Shown: positions 18,024 to 27,774 of the stretch, piece after piece
Position numbering within the stretch: position 1 is the stretch's first letter
How the letters are laid out: every line of letters begins with the position of its first letter
Source: Chloroflexota bacterium
Lineage (GTDB): Bacteria > Chloroflexota > JAHJIN01
Assembly (NCBI GenBank): GCA_018823415.1
Contig: JAHJIN010000442.1
Span: 1-49,382 of the forward strand
Direction of reading: 5' to 3'
Length of the DNA stretch: 49,382 nucleotides
Notes under the pieces: model-generated
What the model was told of the DNA's origin: nothing
The model's input: the letters and a program-made list of their open reading frames with translations, nothing else
Database searches by the model: none
Made by a program: the position numbers and the translations under genes

Positions 18024-19340
18024 CTACGAGAGAAACGCCGCCACGTCCACGGTCGGCCAGACTACCTTCTGATGGCCGTGCCGCGCCTGGTCCAGGGGCA
18101 CACCCACTGTTCTATGGATGGTTGCATCCAGACCCAGCTTGGTGGTGGCCCGAGTCTCGGGGTCCGCCGAGGGGTCCAGCGAAGACCCGGTCTCGCCGGG
18201 CCGGATCACCAGATCGCGACTGGCCTGAAACCGGGTGGCGATGGCCCATTCCACGGCGGTCATGTCATACACGTCAATGTCGTCGTCTACCACCACCACG
18301 TGCTTGAGCGACCGATGGCCCTGGAACGCCGCGGCGATGGCGGCCGGCCCATCGCCCTCATGCTGTTTGCGAATGCCCACCACGGCGTGCAGCCACGACG
18401 CGCCCCCGGGTGTGAGATGGACCCCGGTGCAGTCACAGACCTCGTTTACCGCGCGCCAGATGGTGGGCTCGCGGGGCAGGCCCATGAGCATCTTGTGCTC
18501 CAGGCCGCCCGGCAGCAAGGCGTGATAGAGCGCATCGCGCCGGTGGGTAATGCGCCGCACGGTAAGCACCGGCTGCCGGCGCACCAGGTCATAGGTCTCG
18601 GTCAGGTCCACGAACGGCCCCTCGTCCACCAGCTCCCGCGTCGAGATGTGCCCCTCCAGCACCCATTCGGCATCGGCCGGTACGGCTACGTCTACTGTCT
18701 GGCAACGTACCGTGGGGACCGGCGCCAGGGCGTTGGCAATGCCCAGCTCGTCCATGCCCAGGTCGACGCTGGTGGCGGCAGCCAGCAGGACCTGGACCGG
18801 CAGACCAATGCACACCGCCACGTCCAGTTCGCCGCCAGCGCGTTCCAGGTAAGCGCTCAGGTGCCGGGGCACGATGCGAATCGCCAGGCGTTGGCGGTCC
18901 AGCACCATGAGCCGGTGAAAGCTCGCGTTGCGGCCATATTCGGCGTCGTGGACAAACACCACCGCCGAGGCGATATAAGGACCGCCATCGCCGGCGCAGT
19001 GGAACAGGATGGGCAACTGGTCCAGGTCTGGCTCGGGCAGCACTACGTCCTGGCCGGGGCAGGCGTCGACCAATGGCGGCGGCGTCGGGTGGTCGATGGC
19101 CTGAGCCAGGCGCGGGGTGATCTCGTGGGGGGGGCAGCCCAGTGCCCGGGCGATGAGGTCACGGCGGCTAAACACGTGGCTGACCACCGGGTGCGCGGAC
19201 CCGGTGACATGGTCCAGCAGCACCGGCTGGCCGTCCAGGGCCTTGAGCAAGCCGGCTGCCTCCAGATGGCGCGACACGGGCCGGTGAACGCGCACCAGAT
19301 CGCCGCTGTCGTATAGCCCGGCGATAAACTCGCGCAGCAT
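18024..19340 (-). CDS. UbiD-family decarboxylase
   Basis: Prenylated-FMN dependent (de)carboxylase, 438 residues. Family blocks are GRNASFHRLMVLD, ERAGGELDVAVCIG, and the catalytic region EWVLEGHISTRELVDEGPFVD with the conserved acidic residues, followed by KHVVVVDDDIDVYD. The length resembles the archaeal anhydromevalonate-phosphate decarboxylase and aromatic-acid subfamilies as well as UbiD itself, so the substrate is open. No ubiX-like flavin prenyltransferase is in the window. The ATG at 19340 has GAGGT six bases upstream and lies 31 bases after the LCP gene, making ubiD the last gene of the unit before the terminator. Confidence 0.85.
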   Translation of the reverse strand: MLREFIAGLYDSGDLVRVHRPVSRHLEAAGLLKALDGQPVLLDHVTGSAHPVVSHVFSRRDLIARALGCPPHEITPRLAQAIDHPTPPPLVDACPGQDVVLPEPDLDQLPILFHCAGDGGPYIASAVVFVHDAEYGRNASFHRLMVLDRQRLAIRIVPRHLSAYLERAGGELDVAVCIGLPVQVLLAAATSVDLGMDELGIANALAPVPTVRCQTVDVAVPADAEWVLEGHISTRELVDEGPFVDLTETYDLVRRQPVLTVRRITHRRDALYHALLPGGLEHKMLMGLPREPTIWRAVNEVCDCTGVHLTPGGASWLHAVVGIRKQHEGDGPAAIAAAFQGHRSLKHVVVVDDDIDVYDMTAVEWAIATRFQASRDLVIRPGETGSSLDPSADPETRATTKLGLDATIHRTVGVPLDQARHGHQKVVWPTVDVAAFLS

Positions 19341-19371
19341 ACTTTTACCTCGATTTACCCCTGCGCCAGGG

Positions 19372-20808
19372 TCACGGATTGGGCAGGCTCCAATCGTGCC
19401 CCAGGATCACCCGCATGTCCACCGTGCTGCGCGGGTTGGTGGCCCAGCGTACGTTTTCGGACTTGACGTTCAGCAGGCCGATCAACTGGCCCAGGGTATA
19501 GTCTTTGCCTGTCGTGTACACGATCACGATGGTCTCGGTATAGTCCGAGCGCTCGGCCGACGTGGTCGCCACAATGTTGTAGCCCAGGTCGCGCAACAGT
19601 TCGGCCGTGCCGGCGAGCAGTTCGGGGCGGGTGGTGCCGTTCTGGATCTCGATGCGGGCACCTTCGGCCTTGATGCGCTTGCTGGATTCGGTTTCTACCG
19701 GCGTGGGAATGGGTGTGGGGGGGCCGGGCTCACGCGGCGTGTAGAATAGCTCCTGGATCACGGGCCGAATGCGGTCCCACTTGGGCAGCATGACCTCCGC
19801 GCCGCTGCTGGTGACATAGCCCATCACCATGCTCTCGTCGATGACAACCATGTCAATATTAGACGCATCCACCTCGGCGACGAGTTGCGCCAGGGCCAGG
19901 CCCCGCTGATCCAGGGGCACATCGGTCTGCACGGTATCACGCATGGTCGCCACCAGCACCGGCAACTGGGGCAACAGGTCTAGCTTGAGCGCCTGCGTGC
20001 GCAAGGCCAGCAGCACCTGCTGGGCGCGACGCGCGCGCTGGATCACCGAATCGCCGTGGCGGGACCGGGCGTATTCCAGCGCGGTCTCGCCACCCATGTG
20101 CTGCAGGCCGGCCGGGATATAGATGCGCATCATGCCCCGGTTGCCCACGGGATACTCATCGTCCTTGACTGGCTTTTCCACGTCCACGGTCACGCCACCC
20201 ACTGTCTCGACAATATCGACAAAGCCGTTAAAGTCCACCCGGGCATAATAGTGGATGGGAATGCCAAAGTTCAGTTCGATGGTGTCTTTGGCCAGGCCCG
20301 GGCCGCCGCCGGGATAGTGGTCCAGTTCGCCGTACACATGGGCCGCGTTGATGCGATCTTCGCCCCGCCCGGGGATCTCGACGTACAGGTCACGAGGAAT
20401 GGACAGGACGGCGGCGGTCTTGTCTACCGGGTCGATGGTGGCTACCATCATGATGTCGGTACGCGTATAGCCGCCTGCATCCCTTTCGCGAGCGTCTACG
20501 CCCAGCAGCAGGACATTGACGCGCTCGGTGCCGTCCCACGAAGGGAGCTGTGGCCCCGTCGCCACTGGCGTTGCGCCACCGATGGCGATCACGGGCAACG
20601 GTACCTGGGGCAATGACGGCAATGTGAGCTTGGGCAGGGCCGGCAAGCCGGCCACAGTCGTGCGCACCAGGGTATAGAACTCGTAGCTGAGAAACAGGCC
20701 GCCGGCAAAGAACAACACCACCAGGACCGCAAACAGCACCTTGGCCCAGGTGGGTATCCGGGATGGGGAAGGCACGTTGGCCGGCGGATAGGGTGTGAGA
20801 ATATCCAT
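19372..20808 (-). CDS. LytR-CpsA-Psr (LCP) family cell-wall ligase with LytR_C domain
   Basis: 478 residues. LCP enzymes transfer lipid-linked glycopolymers to the cell wall. One N-terminal membrane helix (about 27-48) is followed by the extracytoplasmic LCP domain (about 95-260): VNVLLLGVDARE, RTDIMMVATID, VLSIPRDLYVEIPG, and later GVTVDVEKPVKDDEYP. After a Pro/Thr linker comes a LytR_C domain (about 390-475, RIEIQNGTTRPELLAGTAEL). The ATG at 20808 has a GGAG site; the frame extends 13 codons further without one. It starts 39 bases after the diguanylate-cyclase gene, tying envelope assembly to the second-messenger genes. Confidence 0.88.
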   Translation of the reverse strand: MDILTPYPPANVPSPSRIPTWAKVLFAVLVVLFFAGGLFLSYEFYTLVRTTVAGLPALPKLTLPSLPQVPLPVIAIGGATPVATGPQLPSWDGTERVNVLLLGVDARERDAGGYTRTDIMMVATIDPVDKTAAVLSIPRDLYVEIPGRGEDRINAAHVYGELDHYPGGGPGLAKDTIELNFGIPIHYYARVDFNGFVDIVETVGGVTVDVEKPVKDDEYPVGNRGMMRIYIPAGLQHMGGETALEYARSRHGDSVIQRARRAQQVLLALRTQALKLDLLPQLPVLVATMRDTVQTDVPLDQRGLALAQLVAEVDASNIDMVVIDESMVMGYVTSSGAEVMLPKWDRIRPVIQELFYTPREPGPPTPIPTPVETESSKRIKAEGARIEIQNGTTRPELLAGTAELLRDLGYNIVATTSAERSDYTETIVIVYTTGKDYTLGQLIGLLNVKSENVRWATNPRSTVDMRVILGHDWSLPNP

Positions 20809-20847
20809 ACACAATCTCCGAAATGGGTCTAGCACCGCGCGCCGCAC

Positions 20848-23800
20848 CTAGCGCGGCGGGGTATCCAGCCAGGGCAAGTCGTGAACGCGCACTCGGTTCT
20901 TGCCGGCGGCCTTGGCCGCGTACAGGGCCATGTCGGCAGCGTGAACAAAGCTGCGTTCGTCCAGGGCATCGGCCGGGTACATGGCCACACCCATGCTCAC
21001 GGTCACGTGGCTGGCAGTCTGCGTCTCGCGCACCACAAACTCGTGCACGGCCACAGAGGCACGGATGCGCTCGGCCAACTGGCCCGCGGCCAATTTGGTG
21101 GTGTTGGGCAACAGCAGGGCAAACTCTTCGCCACCATAGCGAAAGGCCCCATCTGCCTCGCGGATCTGGGCTTGCAGCAGACGAGCCAGGTCTTGCAGCA
21201 AGTCATCGCCGGCCAGGTGGCCGTGCGTGTCATTATACAGCTTAAAGTTGTCGATGTCTATCATCACCAGCGACAGGGTATGCTCATAGCGGTCGATGCG
21301 CGCCATCTCTTTTTTCAGGATAGCATAAAAGTGCCGGCTGTTGTATAGGCCAGTAAGCCCATCGGTGATGCCGAGTCGTTGGGCCTCGGCGTATAGCTGA
21401 GCATTTTCGATGGCGACGGCCGCTTGGTCGGCCAGCAGACCCAGGACGCGCAGTTCGTCTTCTGAAAAGCGGTGCGGATACAAGAATGCCACGTTAAAGA
21501 CACCCAGGATCCGGTCGGCGCGCTTGAGGGGAAAACTGGCGATGGCCTTCACGCCCCAGGATTTGGCAGCAGCCGTAGTATAGATAGGATGTTGTTCAGC
21601 ATCGTTGATGATGATAGGCCGGCCCTCGCGCACTGTGCGTGCAGTAATGCCATCGCGGCGCGGCTGGCTAGCCATGCGATTGCGTTCGCCGGTATCCCAC
21701 AGGCCGGCACCAAAGATAAACTCGTCGGTCCGGTCGTCATAGAAAAAGATGTGGATATCGCTGGCCTCCACCAGGCGCAAGGCCGCCTCGGTGATGGCAT
21801 CCAGCACGGTGGTGGGGTCCAGCGACGAGGTGAGATGCAGGCTCAACTGCTGCAAGGTCACCAGTTCTGTCACCCGCTCGCGCAGCCGCTCATCGGTGCT
21901 GGCATAGAGCCGCGAGTTTTCAATCGCCACGGCCGCGTGGTTGGCCAGAGTAGTGAGTAGCTCGATCTCTTGGTGCGAGAAATCGTGAACGTGGGCATAA
22001 TAGGCCGTGAGGCTGCCCAGCACATAGTTGCGCCCGCGCAGGGGCACATCCAACAGCGCGCCAAACCCCTCTTCCTGGACCTGGTCATAGAGACTGACCA
22101 GATCAGGATGCGTGCGCAGGTCTTCTACGGCCATCACCCGGCCGAGGCGCACCGACATGGCACGTTCGTGCTCTAGTGGGATGCGTTGCATGAGCTGAAT
22201 ATACTGTGCGCCCAGGTCGTGAGCCGACATCAGGCGTATAAAATCGCCTTCTTCGTGTTCATTTCGGATAAAGATGGCCGCTTTTTGGCAGTGCATCACG
22301 CGCACGGTGGCCGAGACAATGGTATCCAGCACGCGCTGCGGTTCCAATGACGAAGTGACAAGGGTAGAGATGCGATTGAGCGCCGCCAGTTCTTCGGCGC
22401 GTTGGGCCTGCGCATAGAGGCGCGCGTTTTCGAGAGCCACGGCCGCTTGCGCCGCGATGGTGGCGAGTAGGATCAGGTGTTCTACGGTATAGGCCCCTTC
22501 TTGCTCATAGTCCTGGACCGCGATAACGCCCAGCACGCGGTTACCGATCATCATGGGCACGCCCAGCCACGACAGCGCAGACGGCCCCACCAGATCCATG
22601 CCAGAATCGCGCATGCACCGGGCCACATCGCGGCGCAGTAGCAGGGGAGCATGAGTCTGGACAACGTGTTCAGTGAGGGCCCGGCCGGCCTGGCGGGGCG
22701 CGAAATCGGGGCGGTCCTCCACGTGAACATTGCCTTCGATGGCCAAGGGAAACCGCACCATGTCTGTTTCCGCCTCGTACAAGGCGATGAAAAAGTTGGT
22801 CGTATCCATCATCAGGCTGGTCTGTTCATAGATCAGATCCACAAGCCTGGTCAGGTCCAAAGCTCCACTGATGGCACGCCCGATCTGGGTAAGCGAGTTG
22901 AGTTCAGTGACCCGGCGTTGGGTTTCGGCGAAAAGACGGGCATTTTCAATGGCCACGGTGGCCTGGTTGGCAAAGGTCGTCAGGATGCCCAGGTCGTTAT
23001 CGTCAAAGGCGGCCGTGCGAGACACGCACGCCAGATCTAACACGCCGACCGGCTCGCCACGCGCGATCAAGGGAGCCGCGATGGCCGAGCGGATGTCGCG
23101 CGTTTCGGCACAGCTGGTGTCTAGACGGGCACGCGGGTCAGTTGGCACATCGTCCACGCGAATGGGCCGTTGGTGCATCAAGGCCCACCCGGCATAGCCC
23201 TGATCGGAGGGGAATTGCAGTTCTTGTGTGGCGGGGTCGGAATAGCCACGCGCAGCTCGTAGACACAACCGGTTCTGTTCGTGGTCCAACAAGACCACCG
23301 CGCCGCGTTCGGCTGTGGGAATGGACTGCATGGCCGCGTCAATGACTAACTCGAGCACGCGCTCCAGGTCTAGTGTGCCGGTCAAGACGCGCGAGGCCTC
23401 AAAGAGCCGATTCATGCTTTGTAGCTGATGTTGGGTTTGCGCCACCAGGTGCGCGTTTTCGATGGCGACACCGATCTGCTGGCCGGCGGCCAGCAACAAC
23501 GACTGGCCCTCTTGGGCAAAGGCGTTGGGCTGGCGGCACGCCAGGGCCAACAAGCCCTGGGCCTGACCACGCGCGACGAGCGGCACAAAGACAGCCGAGC
23601 GAAGATTGTGGTCGGTTTCGCCGACGAATGTGGGCAAGCCGGTTTCCAACGCCTCGCGCGCCCAATGCGACTCACGGAGCAGTCGCTGTACCTGCACATT
23701 GCCGGCGTCGATGCACGAACCCAGACGCAGGGCGCCCGATTCGTCCTGCAAAAAGATGCAACCAGCATCCGCAGCCATCAGCTCCATGAGGGTCATGAGC

Positions 23801-24693
23801 GCCAGGCGCAGCGATTCATCGAGGTCCAAAGTATAACTCAGGGTAGAGGCGAGCGTGCCCAGGGCGGCCAGTTCGCGGTTACGCACGCGCACCACGCGCT
23901 CCAGGTCTTTGCGCTCGCTAATGTCACGCAAAACCACCAGGGTGCCCGCGCGGTTTTGTAGGCGCGCGTAGGTAAAGCCCACATCCAGGCGACGGCCATC
24001 AGCCAGGCACAACTGCGTTTCCAGATAGCCCGGGCCACCGGTGCGCACCAGTTCCCGGGCCGCCAGAGCCACGGCACGCCGGTCTGCCGGGTTGATAAAT
24101 GACAGCACGCGGCGACCCAGCACCTGCTCGGCCTGGTAGCCCCCGCGTTCCAGGACCGCGCGATTGACAAACGTGACCCGCCCCTGATCGTTCAGGACCA
24201 TGATGGCATCACGCGAGCTTTGCACAATGTCGTCCAGGTATTCTTTGACCTGGGACAACTCCTGGGTGGTTTGCACAATCTGGGTGACATCTTCGATCTG
24301 GAGCAGTACGGCCATAGTATGCCCATCGACACTCTGCGGATAGGCCCACAGGTTTTGATAGACGTCTTGCCCGTGCCGGGTGCGGTTGCGCGCCATCAAG
24401 AATTCGACGGTAGACCCACTATCCACCACCGCCTTGAACCGCTCAACCAACCCCTGCTCGACCAGCAACGGACGCGAGGCGAATATGCTCTGGCCTAGCT
24501 CGCTGTCATCCCAGTGGTACCGTTCGCGCATAAAGCGATTAAAGGCCAGGACGCGCCCCTGCGTATCCACGATAACGATCCCAATGTGCGCCGCCTGAAA
24601 AAACTGCATGGCCCATTCGCCCACGTGTTGCAGCGCTTCGTCGCCCAGTTCGCCGTGCAGGGTTTGTCGTAGCCAGGCCGGGAACATGGTCAT
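20848..24693 (-). CDS. Multi-sensor diguanylate cyclase (2 PAS, 5 GAF, GGDEF)
   Basis: Predicted to make cyclic di-GMP from GTP in the cytoplasm; 1281 residues with no membrane helix. Order: PAS near 30-140, PAS near 145-270, five GAF domains of about 170 residues each (about 280-1095), each ending in a near-identical VAIENARLY helix, and a C-terminal GGDEF domain (about 1115-1270). The active site reads RYGGEEF. The inhibitory-site motif RxxD (READ) lies five residues before it, so product inhibition is expected. Linkers with TSSLD or TGTLD begin each GAF. The ATG at 24693 lies 10 bases after the HD-GYP stop, with a GAGG site. Ligands of the GAFs are unknown. Confidence 0.9.
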   Translation of the reverse strand: MTMFPAWLRQTLHGELGDEALQHVGEWAMQFFQAAHIGIVIVDTQGRVLAFNRFMRERYHWDDSELGQSIFASRPLLVEQGLVERFKAVVDSGSTVEFLMARNRTRHGQDVYQNLWAYPQSVDGHTMAVLLQIEDVTQIVQTTQELSQVKEYLDDIVQSSRDAIMVLNDQGRVTFVNRAVLERGGYQAEQVLGRRVLSFINPADRRAVALAARELVRTGGPGYLETQLCLADGRRLDVGFTYARLQNRAGTLVVLRDISERKDLERVVRVRNRELAALGTLASTLSYTLDLDESLRLALMTLMELMAADAGCIFLQDESGALRLGSCIDAGNVQVQRLLRESHWAREALETGLPTFVGETDHNLRSAVFVPLVARGQAQGLLALACRQPNAFAQEGQSLLLAAGQQIGVAIENAHLVAQTQHQLQSMNRLFEASRVLTGTLDLERVLELVIDAAMQSIPTAERGAVVLLDHEQNRLCLRAARGYSDPATQELQFPSDQGYAGWALMHQRPIRVDDVPTDPRARLDTSCAETRDIRSAIAAPLIARGEPVGVLDLACVSRTAAFDDNDLGILTTFANQATVAIENARLFAETQRRVTELNSLTQIGRAISGALDLTRLVDLIYEQTSLMMDTTNFFIALYEAETDMVRFPLAIEGNVHVEDRPDFAPRQAGRALTEHVVQTHAPLLLRRDVARCMRDSGMDLVGPSALSWLGVPMMIGNRVLGVIAVQDYEQEGAYTVEHLILLATIAAQAAVALENARLYAQAQRAEELAALNRISTLVTSSLEPQRVLDTIVSATVRVMHCQKAAIFIRNEHEEGDFIRLMSAHDLGAQYIQLMQRIPLEHERAMSVRLGRVMAVEDLRTHPDLVSLYDQVQEEGFGALLDVPLRGRNYVLGSLTAYYAHVHDFSHQEIELLTTLANHAAVAIENSRLYASTDERLRERVTELVTLQQLSLHLTSSLDPTTVLDAITEAALRLVEASDIHIFFYDDRTDEFIFGAGLWDTGERNRMASQPRRDGITARTVREGRPIIINDAEQHPIYTTAAAKSWGVKAIASFPLKRADRILGVFNVAFLYPHRFSEDELRVLGLLADQAAVAIENAQLYAEAQRLGITDGLTGLYNSRHFYAILKKEMARIDRYEHTLSLVMIDIDNFKLYNDTHGHLAGDDLLQDLARLLQAQIREADGAFRYGGEEFALLLPNTTKLAAGQLAERIRASVAVHEFVVRETQTASHVTVSMGVAMYPADALDERSFVHAADMALYAAKAAGKNRVRVHDLPWLDTPPR

Positions 24694-24703
24694 GGATGCA
24701 TCC

Positions 24704-26305
24704 TCATCGGGCTTGCTCCTGGGCGAGTTGGCGCAATGCACGCCCAAACGCCCGCACGACCACTGGATCAAACTGCCGGCCCGCGCCGGCCCGCAACTCG
24801 CGCAATGCCTCCGCCGCGGTGCGCGAGGGCTGATACGGGCGATTGGACGTCATGGCCTCAAAGGCATCGGCCACCCGAATGATGCTGGCACCCAGAGGAA
24901 TCTGGTCGCCCCGCAACCCTTTGGGATAGCCACTTCCATCATAGTTTTCGTGATGATAATAAACCATGTACAGGATCTCGCCCTTGGGGTCCACGGCCTC
25001 TACGATCTTGGCGCCCGTGTAGGGATGGCTCATGATAAACGAGCGCTCGCGGTCCGTGAGCGCACCCGCCTTGTCCAATATCCCTTCGGGCACGCCAATC
25101 TTGCCCACATCGTGCAACACGGCTGCCACTCGAATGTTTTCGATCTCGGACTCGGTCAGGCGCAGTTCTTTGGCCATGGCCACGGCGTAGCGAATCACCT
25201 GGTCGGAATGACCGCGTGTGTAGGGATGTTTGGCTTCGATGGCCGCTACCAGCGCCTCAATGGTGTTGGTGAACCGCTCGCGCACTTCGCGCACCAGCCG
25301 GCGATTCTCCAAGGCCATGCTCACCTGCGAGCCCAGAAAGGCGACCACGATCTGGTCCTCTGGAGTAAAGGGCTGCCCACTGTGCTGGTTGGCCGCCAAC
25401 AGTGCGCCAAAGGAATTGGCCCCACTCTTGAATGGCACACCCACAAACGAGTGAACTGGCGGATAGTAGGTAAGCAGGCTGGGCGTGCCCACATCCAACC
25501 CCACGCCGCACGCGGTCAGGGGGTACCCGTCACGAATCAGCCGGTCACACAGGCCATCGCCCCCAATATCCAGATGCAAAACGCTCTGCCGCACCGCTTC
25601 GTTCCCAATGCTGTTGTATAGATGGGCCTCGCTCTCTTGCTGGCGATCCAGCAGCACCACCGTGCCCACGTCGGCATTACACAGTCGCCGCACCATCACC
25701 GCCGCGAACTTGGACAGTTCGACCGCATCGGTCTGCGAATCCACGTTGTCGGTGATCTGGTGAAACCAGGACAAGAGCTGGGTGTTGGCCTCAGTTTCGC
25801 GCTGTTTGATGGGGCGCCGGCGACGGCCATATAACCAAGCGGCCACGCCCACCAACATCAGCAGCGCGATGCGTGTGACCCCAGAGCCCAGCTCCAGGGC
25901 CGGCTGGCTGGCCGGCCACAGCAGCAAGCCACCGGCCAGACCGGTCACGACCAACGTCACCGCCAGCATCCAGGCGCCGGTCAACTGGATCCCGGCCAGG
26001 ATCAGAACCAGACCATAGAGAATATAGAACTGGTTGCTCAGCCCACCGGCCAACAATAACACCAGGGTAATGAGGAACAAATCCAACGTGACCAGTAGAC
26101 CGTGGATCAGTGTCGGCGAGCCCCAACGGGCATAGGTCAGGAGCGTAAACCACAGCAGACCCAGCAACGCCCCCAGCAGCAAGACATCGAGCCCCAGCAG
26201 CGGCCCGACCCCGCTCAGGCGCAGCAGCATATAAAAGGCCGGGATAACGAACCAATGCAGCAGCATTACCCGCCGCAACTGGAGCCGGGCCTCGGGATCA
26301 GCCAT
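24704..26305 (-). CDS. Membrane HD-GYP phosphodiesterase with GAF domain
   Basis: 533 residues, predicted to hydrolyse c-di-GMP. About six membrane helices occupy residues 10-165, followed by a GAF domain (about 185-345) and an HD-GYP domain (about 350-515). Conserved metal and catalytic blocks are intact: HSDQVIRYAVAMAKEL, LHDVGKIGVPEGIL, MSHPYTGAKIVE, HHENYDGSGYP and RVADAFEAMTS. It lies directly upstream of the diguanylate cyclase in the same transcript, so opposite activities are coexpressed. The ATG at 26305 has AGAGGG upstream. The membrane region resembles the MASE-type sensor parts of such enzymes but I cannot name the exact class. Confidence 0.9.
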   Translation of the reverse strand: MADPEARLQLRRVMLLHWFVIPAFYMLLRLSGVGPLLGLDVLLLGALLGLLWFTLLTYARWGSPTLIHGLLVTLDLFLITLVLLLAGGLSNQFYILYGLVLILAGIQLTGAWMLAVTLVVTGLAGGLLLWPASQPALELGSGVTRIALLMLVGVAAWLYGRRRRPIKQRETEANTQLLSWFHQITDNVDSQTDAVELSKFAAVMVRRLCNADVGTVVLLDRQQESEAHLYNSIGNEAVRQSVLHLDIGGDGLCDRLIRDGYPLTACGVGLDVGTPSLLTYYPPVHSFVGVPFKSGANSFGALLAANQHSGQPFTPEDQIVVAFLGSQVSMALENRRLVREVRERFTNTIEALVAAIEAKHPYTRGHSDQVIRYAVAMAKELRLTESEIENIRVAAVLHDVGKIGVPEGILDKAGALTDRERSFIMSHPYTGAKIVEAVDPKGEILYMVYYHHENYDGSGYPKGLRGDQIPLGASIIRVADAFEAMTSNRPYQPSRTAAEALRELRAGAGRQFDPVVVRAFGRALRQLAQEQAR

Positions 26306-26342
26306 CCGGATACCCTCTCACCCTCATCGCGCACCATCCCCT

Positions 26343-27632
26343 CTAGTAGTGCGTGGTGTATACGTTGGTTTCCCAAAAGGCACGATAGGCCGGGTCCACA
26401 CTGCCTGGACAGATGCCATCCAGCACACAATGCCCCGGGCACGAGTAGGTCACACCGGTAACAAACGTGCATTCCTGAGCCTTGAAACACGCGCGCGTCC
26501 CGCAGATGGGCTCGTGGTCATAGAAACAGCAACTGCGCCCCAGCAGCCAGATGATGCGGTCCAGGTTATAAATGCTGTGCCCAGACTGACGGGCCAGTTC
26601 GGCGCACGCCTCACGGACGGCGGCACGCACGGCGGTGTTGGTGGCCGGGTCTACCGGCGCGCGCTCGCGCAAGGTGCGCGCCAGGGCCGGGTCGGGCACG
26701 GCCACAATGCCGCTGCGCAGGGCCACGCGCATGGCGTGATAGTCTACAGCCATGGTGATATTGTGTGGGTCGGTCAGGGGCCAGATACCGGCCTGGTTCA
26801 GAAACGCCAGCAGCAGCGTGGACTTTTTTTCCACCGGGTCGGCATAGGCGTCAAACTGGGCCAGGCGCTCATAGAGACCGCCAGCGCCCCGGGCCATCCC
26901 CCCGGCGGCCTGGTAGAGGTTCATCGCCTGACCGCCATAGTCCGCCAGCAACCGGCAGGCACAGTCGTGAAGCTGGCCCACCCGCTCGTCCAGGCGATCC
27001 AGGGTAGAGGTGGCCAAATCGCCCGTATCAGAGAACAATGCCTGCAAATCAGTGACAGTGTATCCGGCCATGCGGTCGGCCGCGAAATAGCCCGGCTCGC
27101 GGTCCTCAGCACGCCACGCGGCCTGGATCAAGTAGTCCCACCCGCGATACCAGGTGCCGTCCAGCTCACCGACCAGGCTGACGGTGTGCTGGCAGATCGC
27201 CACCACGTAAAACAACAGGTTGGCCCAGTGCTGACGCTCGGCCACGTCCCGAGGAGTGCGCAGCGCCGGGTCTGGCGGCACCTGGACGGCAGACAGGCGC
27301 TCGCCCACGAGCTGGCACTGCGCCAGGTCCACGCGCACCCGGCCGGCGTCATCGCTCGCCGGGCCGACCGGCCCGTGACGTTCTTGCCAGCGTTCCACCA
27401 GGGCCAACCGGCCCCGGCGGTTCAGACGCTTGAGCACCAGTTCCCGCTGCATGGCGGCCCGTTGCGTGGGCAGATCTTCCCAATAAACCAACCGCACCGG
27501 CCGGCGCGAACTGGTATAGCGCGCCCCGTGGCCCTGGTTATGCTCGCGCACGCGCCGCGCCAGGTCTTTGGTCCATCCGGTGTATAACGTGCCATCCGCG
27601 CATTCGAGTATATATACGTAAGGCAAAGACAC
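26343..27632 (-). CDS. GIY-YIG nuclease domain fused to a Cys-rich, possibly Fe-S, helical domain
   Basis: 429 residues from a GTG start. Residues 5-80 form a UPF0213/YhbQ-type GIY-YIG domain: YVYILECADGTLYTGWT, LARRVREHN and the conserved Glu in QRELVLKRL. Such domains usually stand alone at about 90-100 residues. The rest (about 110-429) is mostly helical, with DPVEKKSTLLLAFLNQAG, AVDYHAMRVALRSG and LDRIIWLLGR. It ends in a cysteine cluster C-x7-C-x4-C-x5-C plus CPGHC and CPG. The helical pattern and loop recall HhH-GPD glycosylase/endonuclease III folds, or queuosine-salvage proteins; this is inference. An intact promoter at 27660 and no upstream ATG in frame favour GTG 27632 (or TTG 27626). 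Confidence 0.7.
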   Translation of the reverse strand: MSLPYVYILECADGTLYTGWTKDLARRVREHNQGHGARYTSSRRPVRLVYWEDLPTQRAAMQRELVLKRLNRRGRLALVERWQERHGPVGPASDDAGRVRVDLAQCQLVGERLSAVQVPPDPALRTPRDVAERQHWANLLFYVVAICQHTVSLVGELDGTWYRGWDYLIQAAWRAEDREPGYFAADRMAGYTVTDLQALFSDTGDLATSTLDRLDERVGQLHDCACRLLADYGGQAMNLYQAAGGMARGAGGLYERLAQFDAYADPVEKKSTLLLAFLNQAGIWPLTDPHNITMAVDYHAMRVALRSGIVAVPDPALARTLRERAPVDPATNTAVRAAVREACAELARQSGHSIYNLDRIIWLLGRSCCFYDHEPICGTRACFKAQECTFVTGVTYSCPGHCVLDGICPGSVDPAYRAFWETNVYTTHY

Positions 27633-27659
27633 ACCCCCATCGGTTTTGTATACGCTGCT

Positions 27660-27688
27660 ATTATACCAAGAGGACGCCAGTTTGACCA
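27660..27688 (-). promoter_or_regulatory. Predicted promoter of the GIY-YIG/c-di-GMP/LCP/UbiD operon
   Basis: Minus strand: TGGTCA (27683-27688), 17 bases ending TGG, perfect TATAAT (27660-27665). A start about 20-25 bases before GTG 27632 fits. All five downstream genes are spaced by 10-39 bases, so this may drive the whole unit. Confidence 0.5.
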
Positions 27689-27774
27689 GCCGATGGACCA
27701 CCAACAGGGCAAGACGGCCCCTGAGGAAACCCAAGGGCCGGCATCTTGGTTCTGCAAGCTGGACCCACGCGCGA

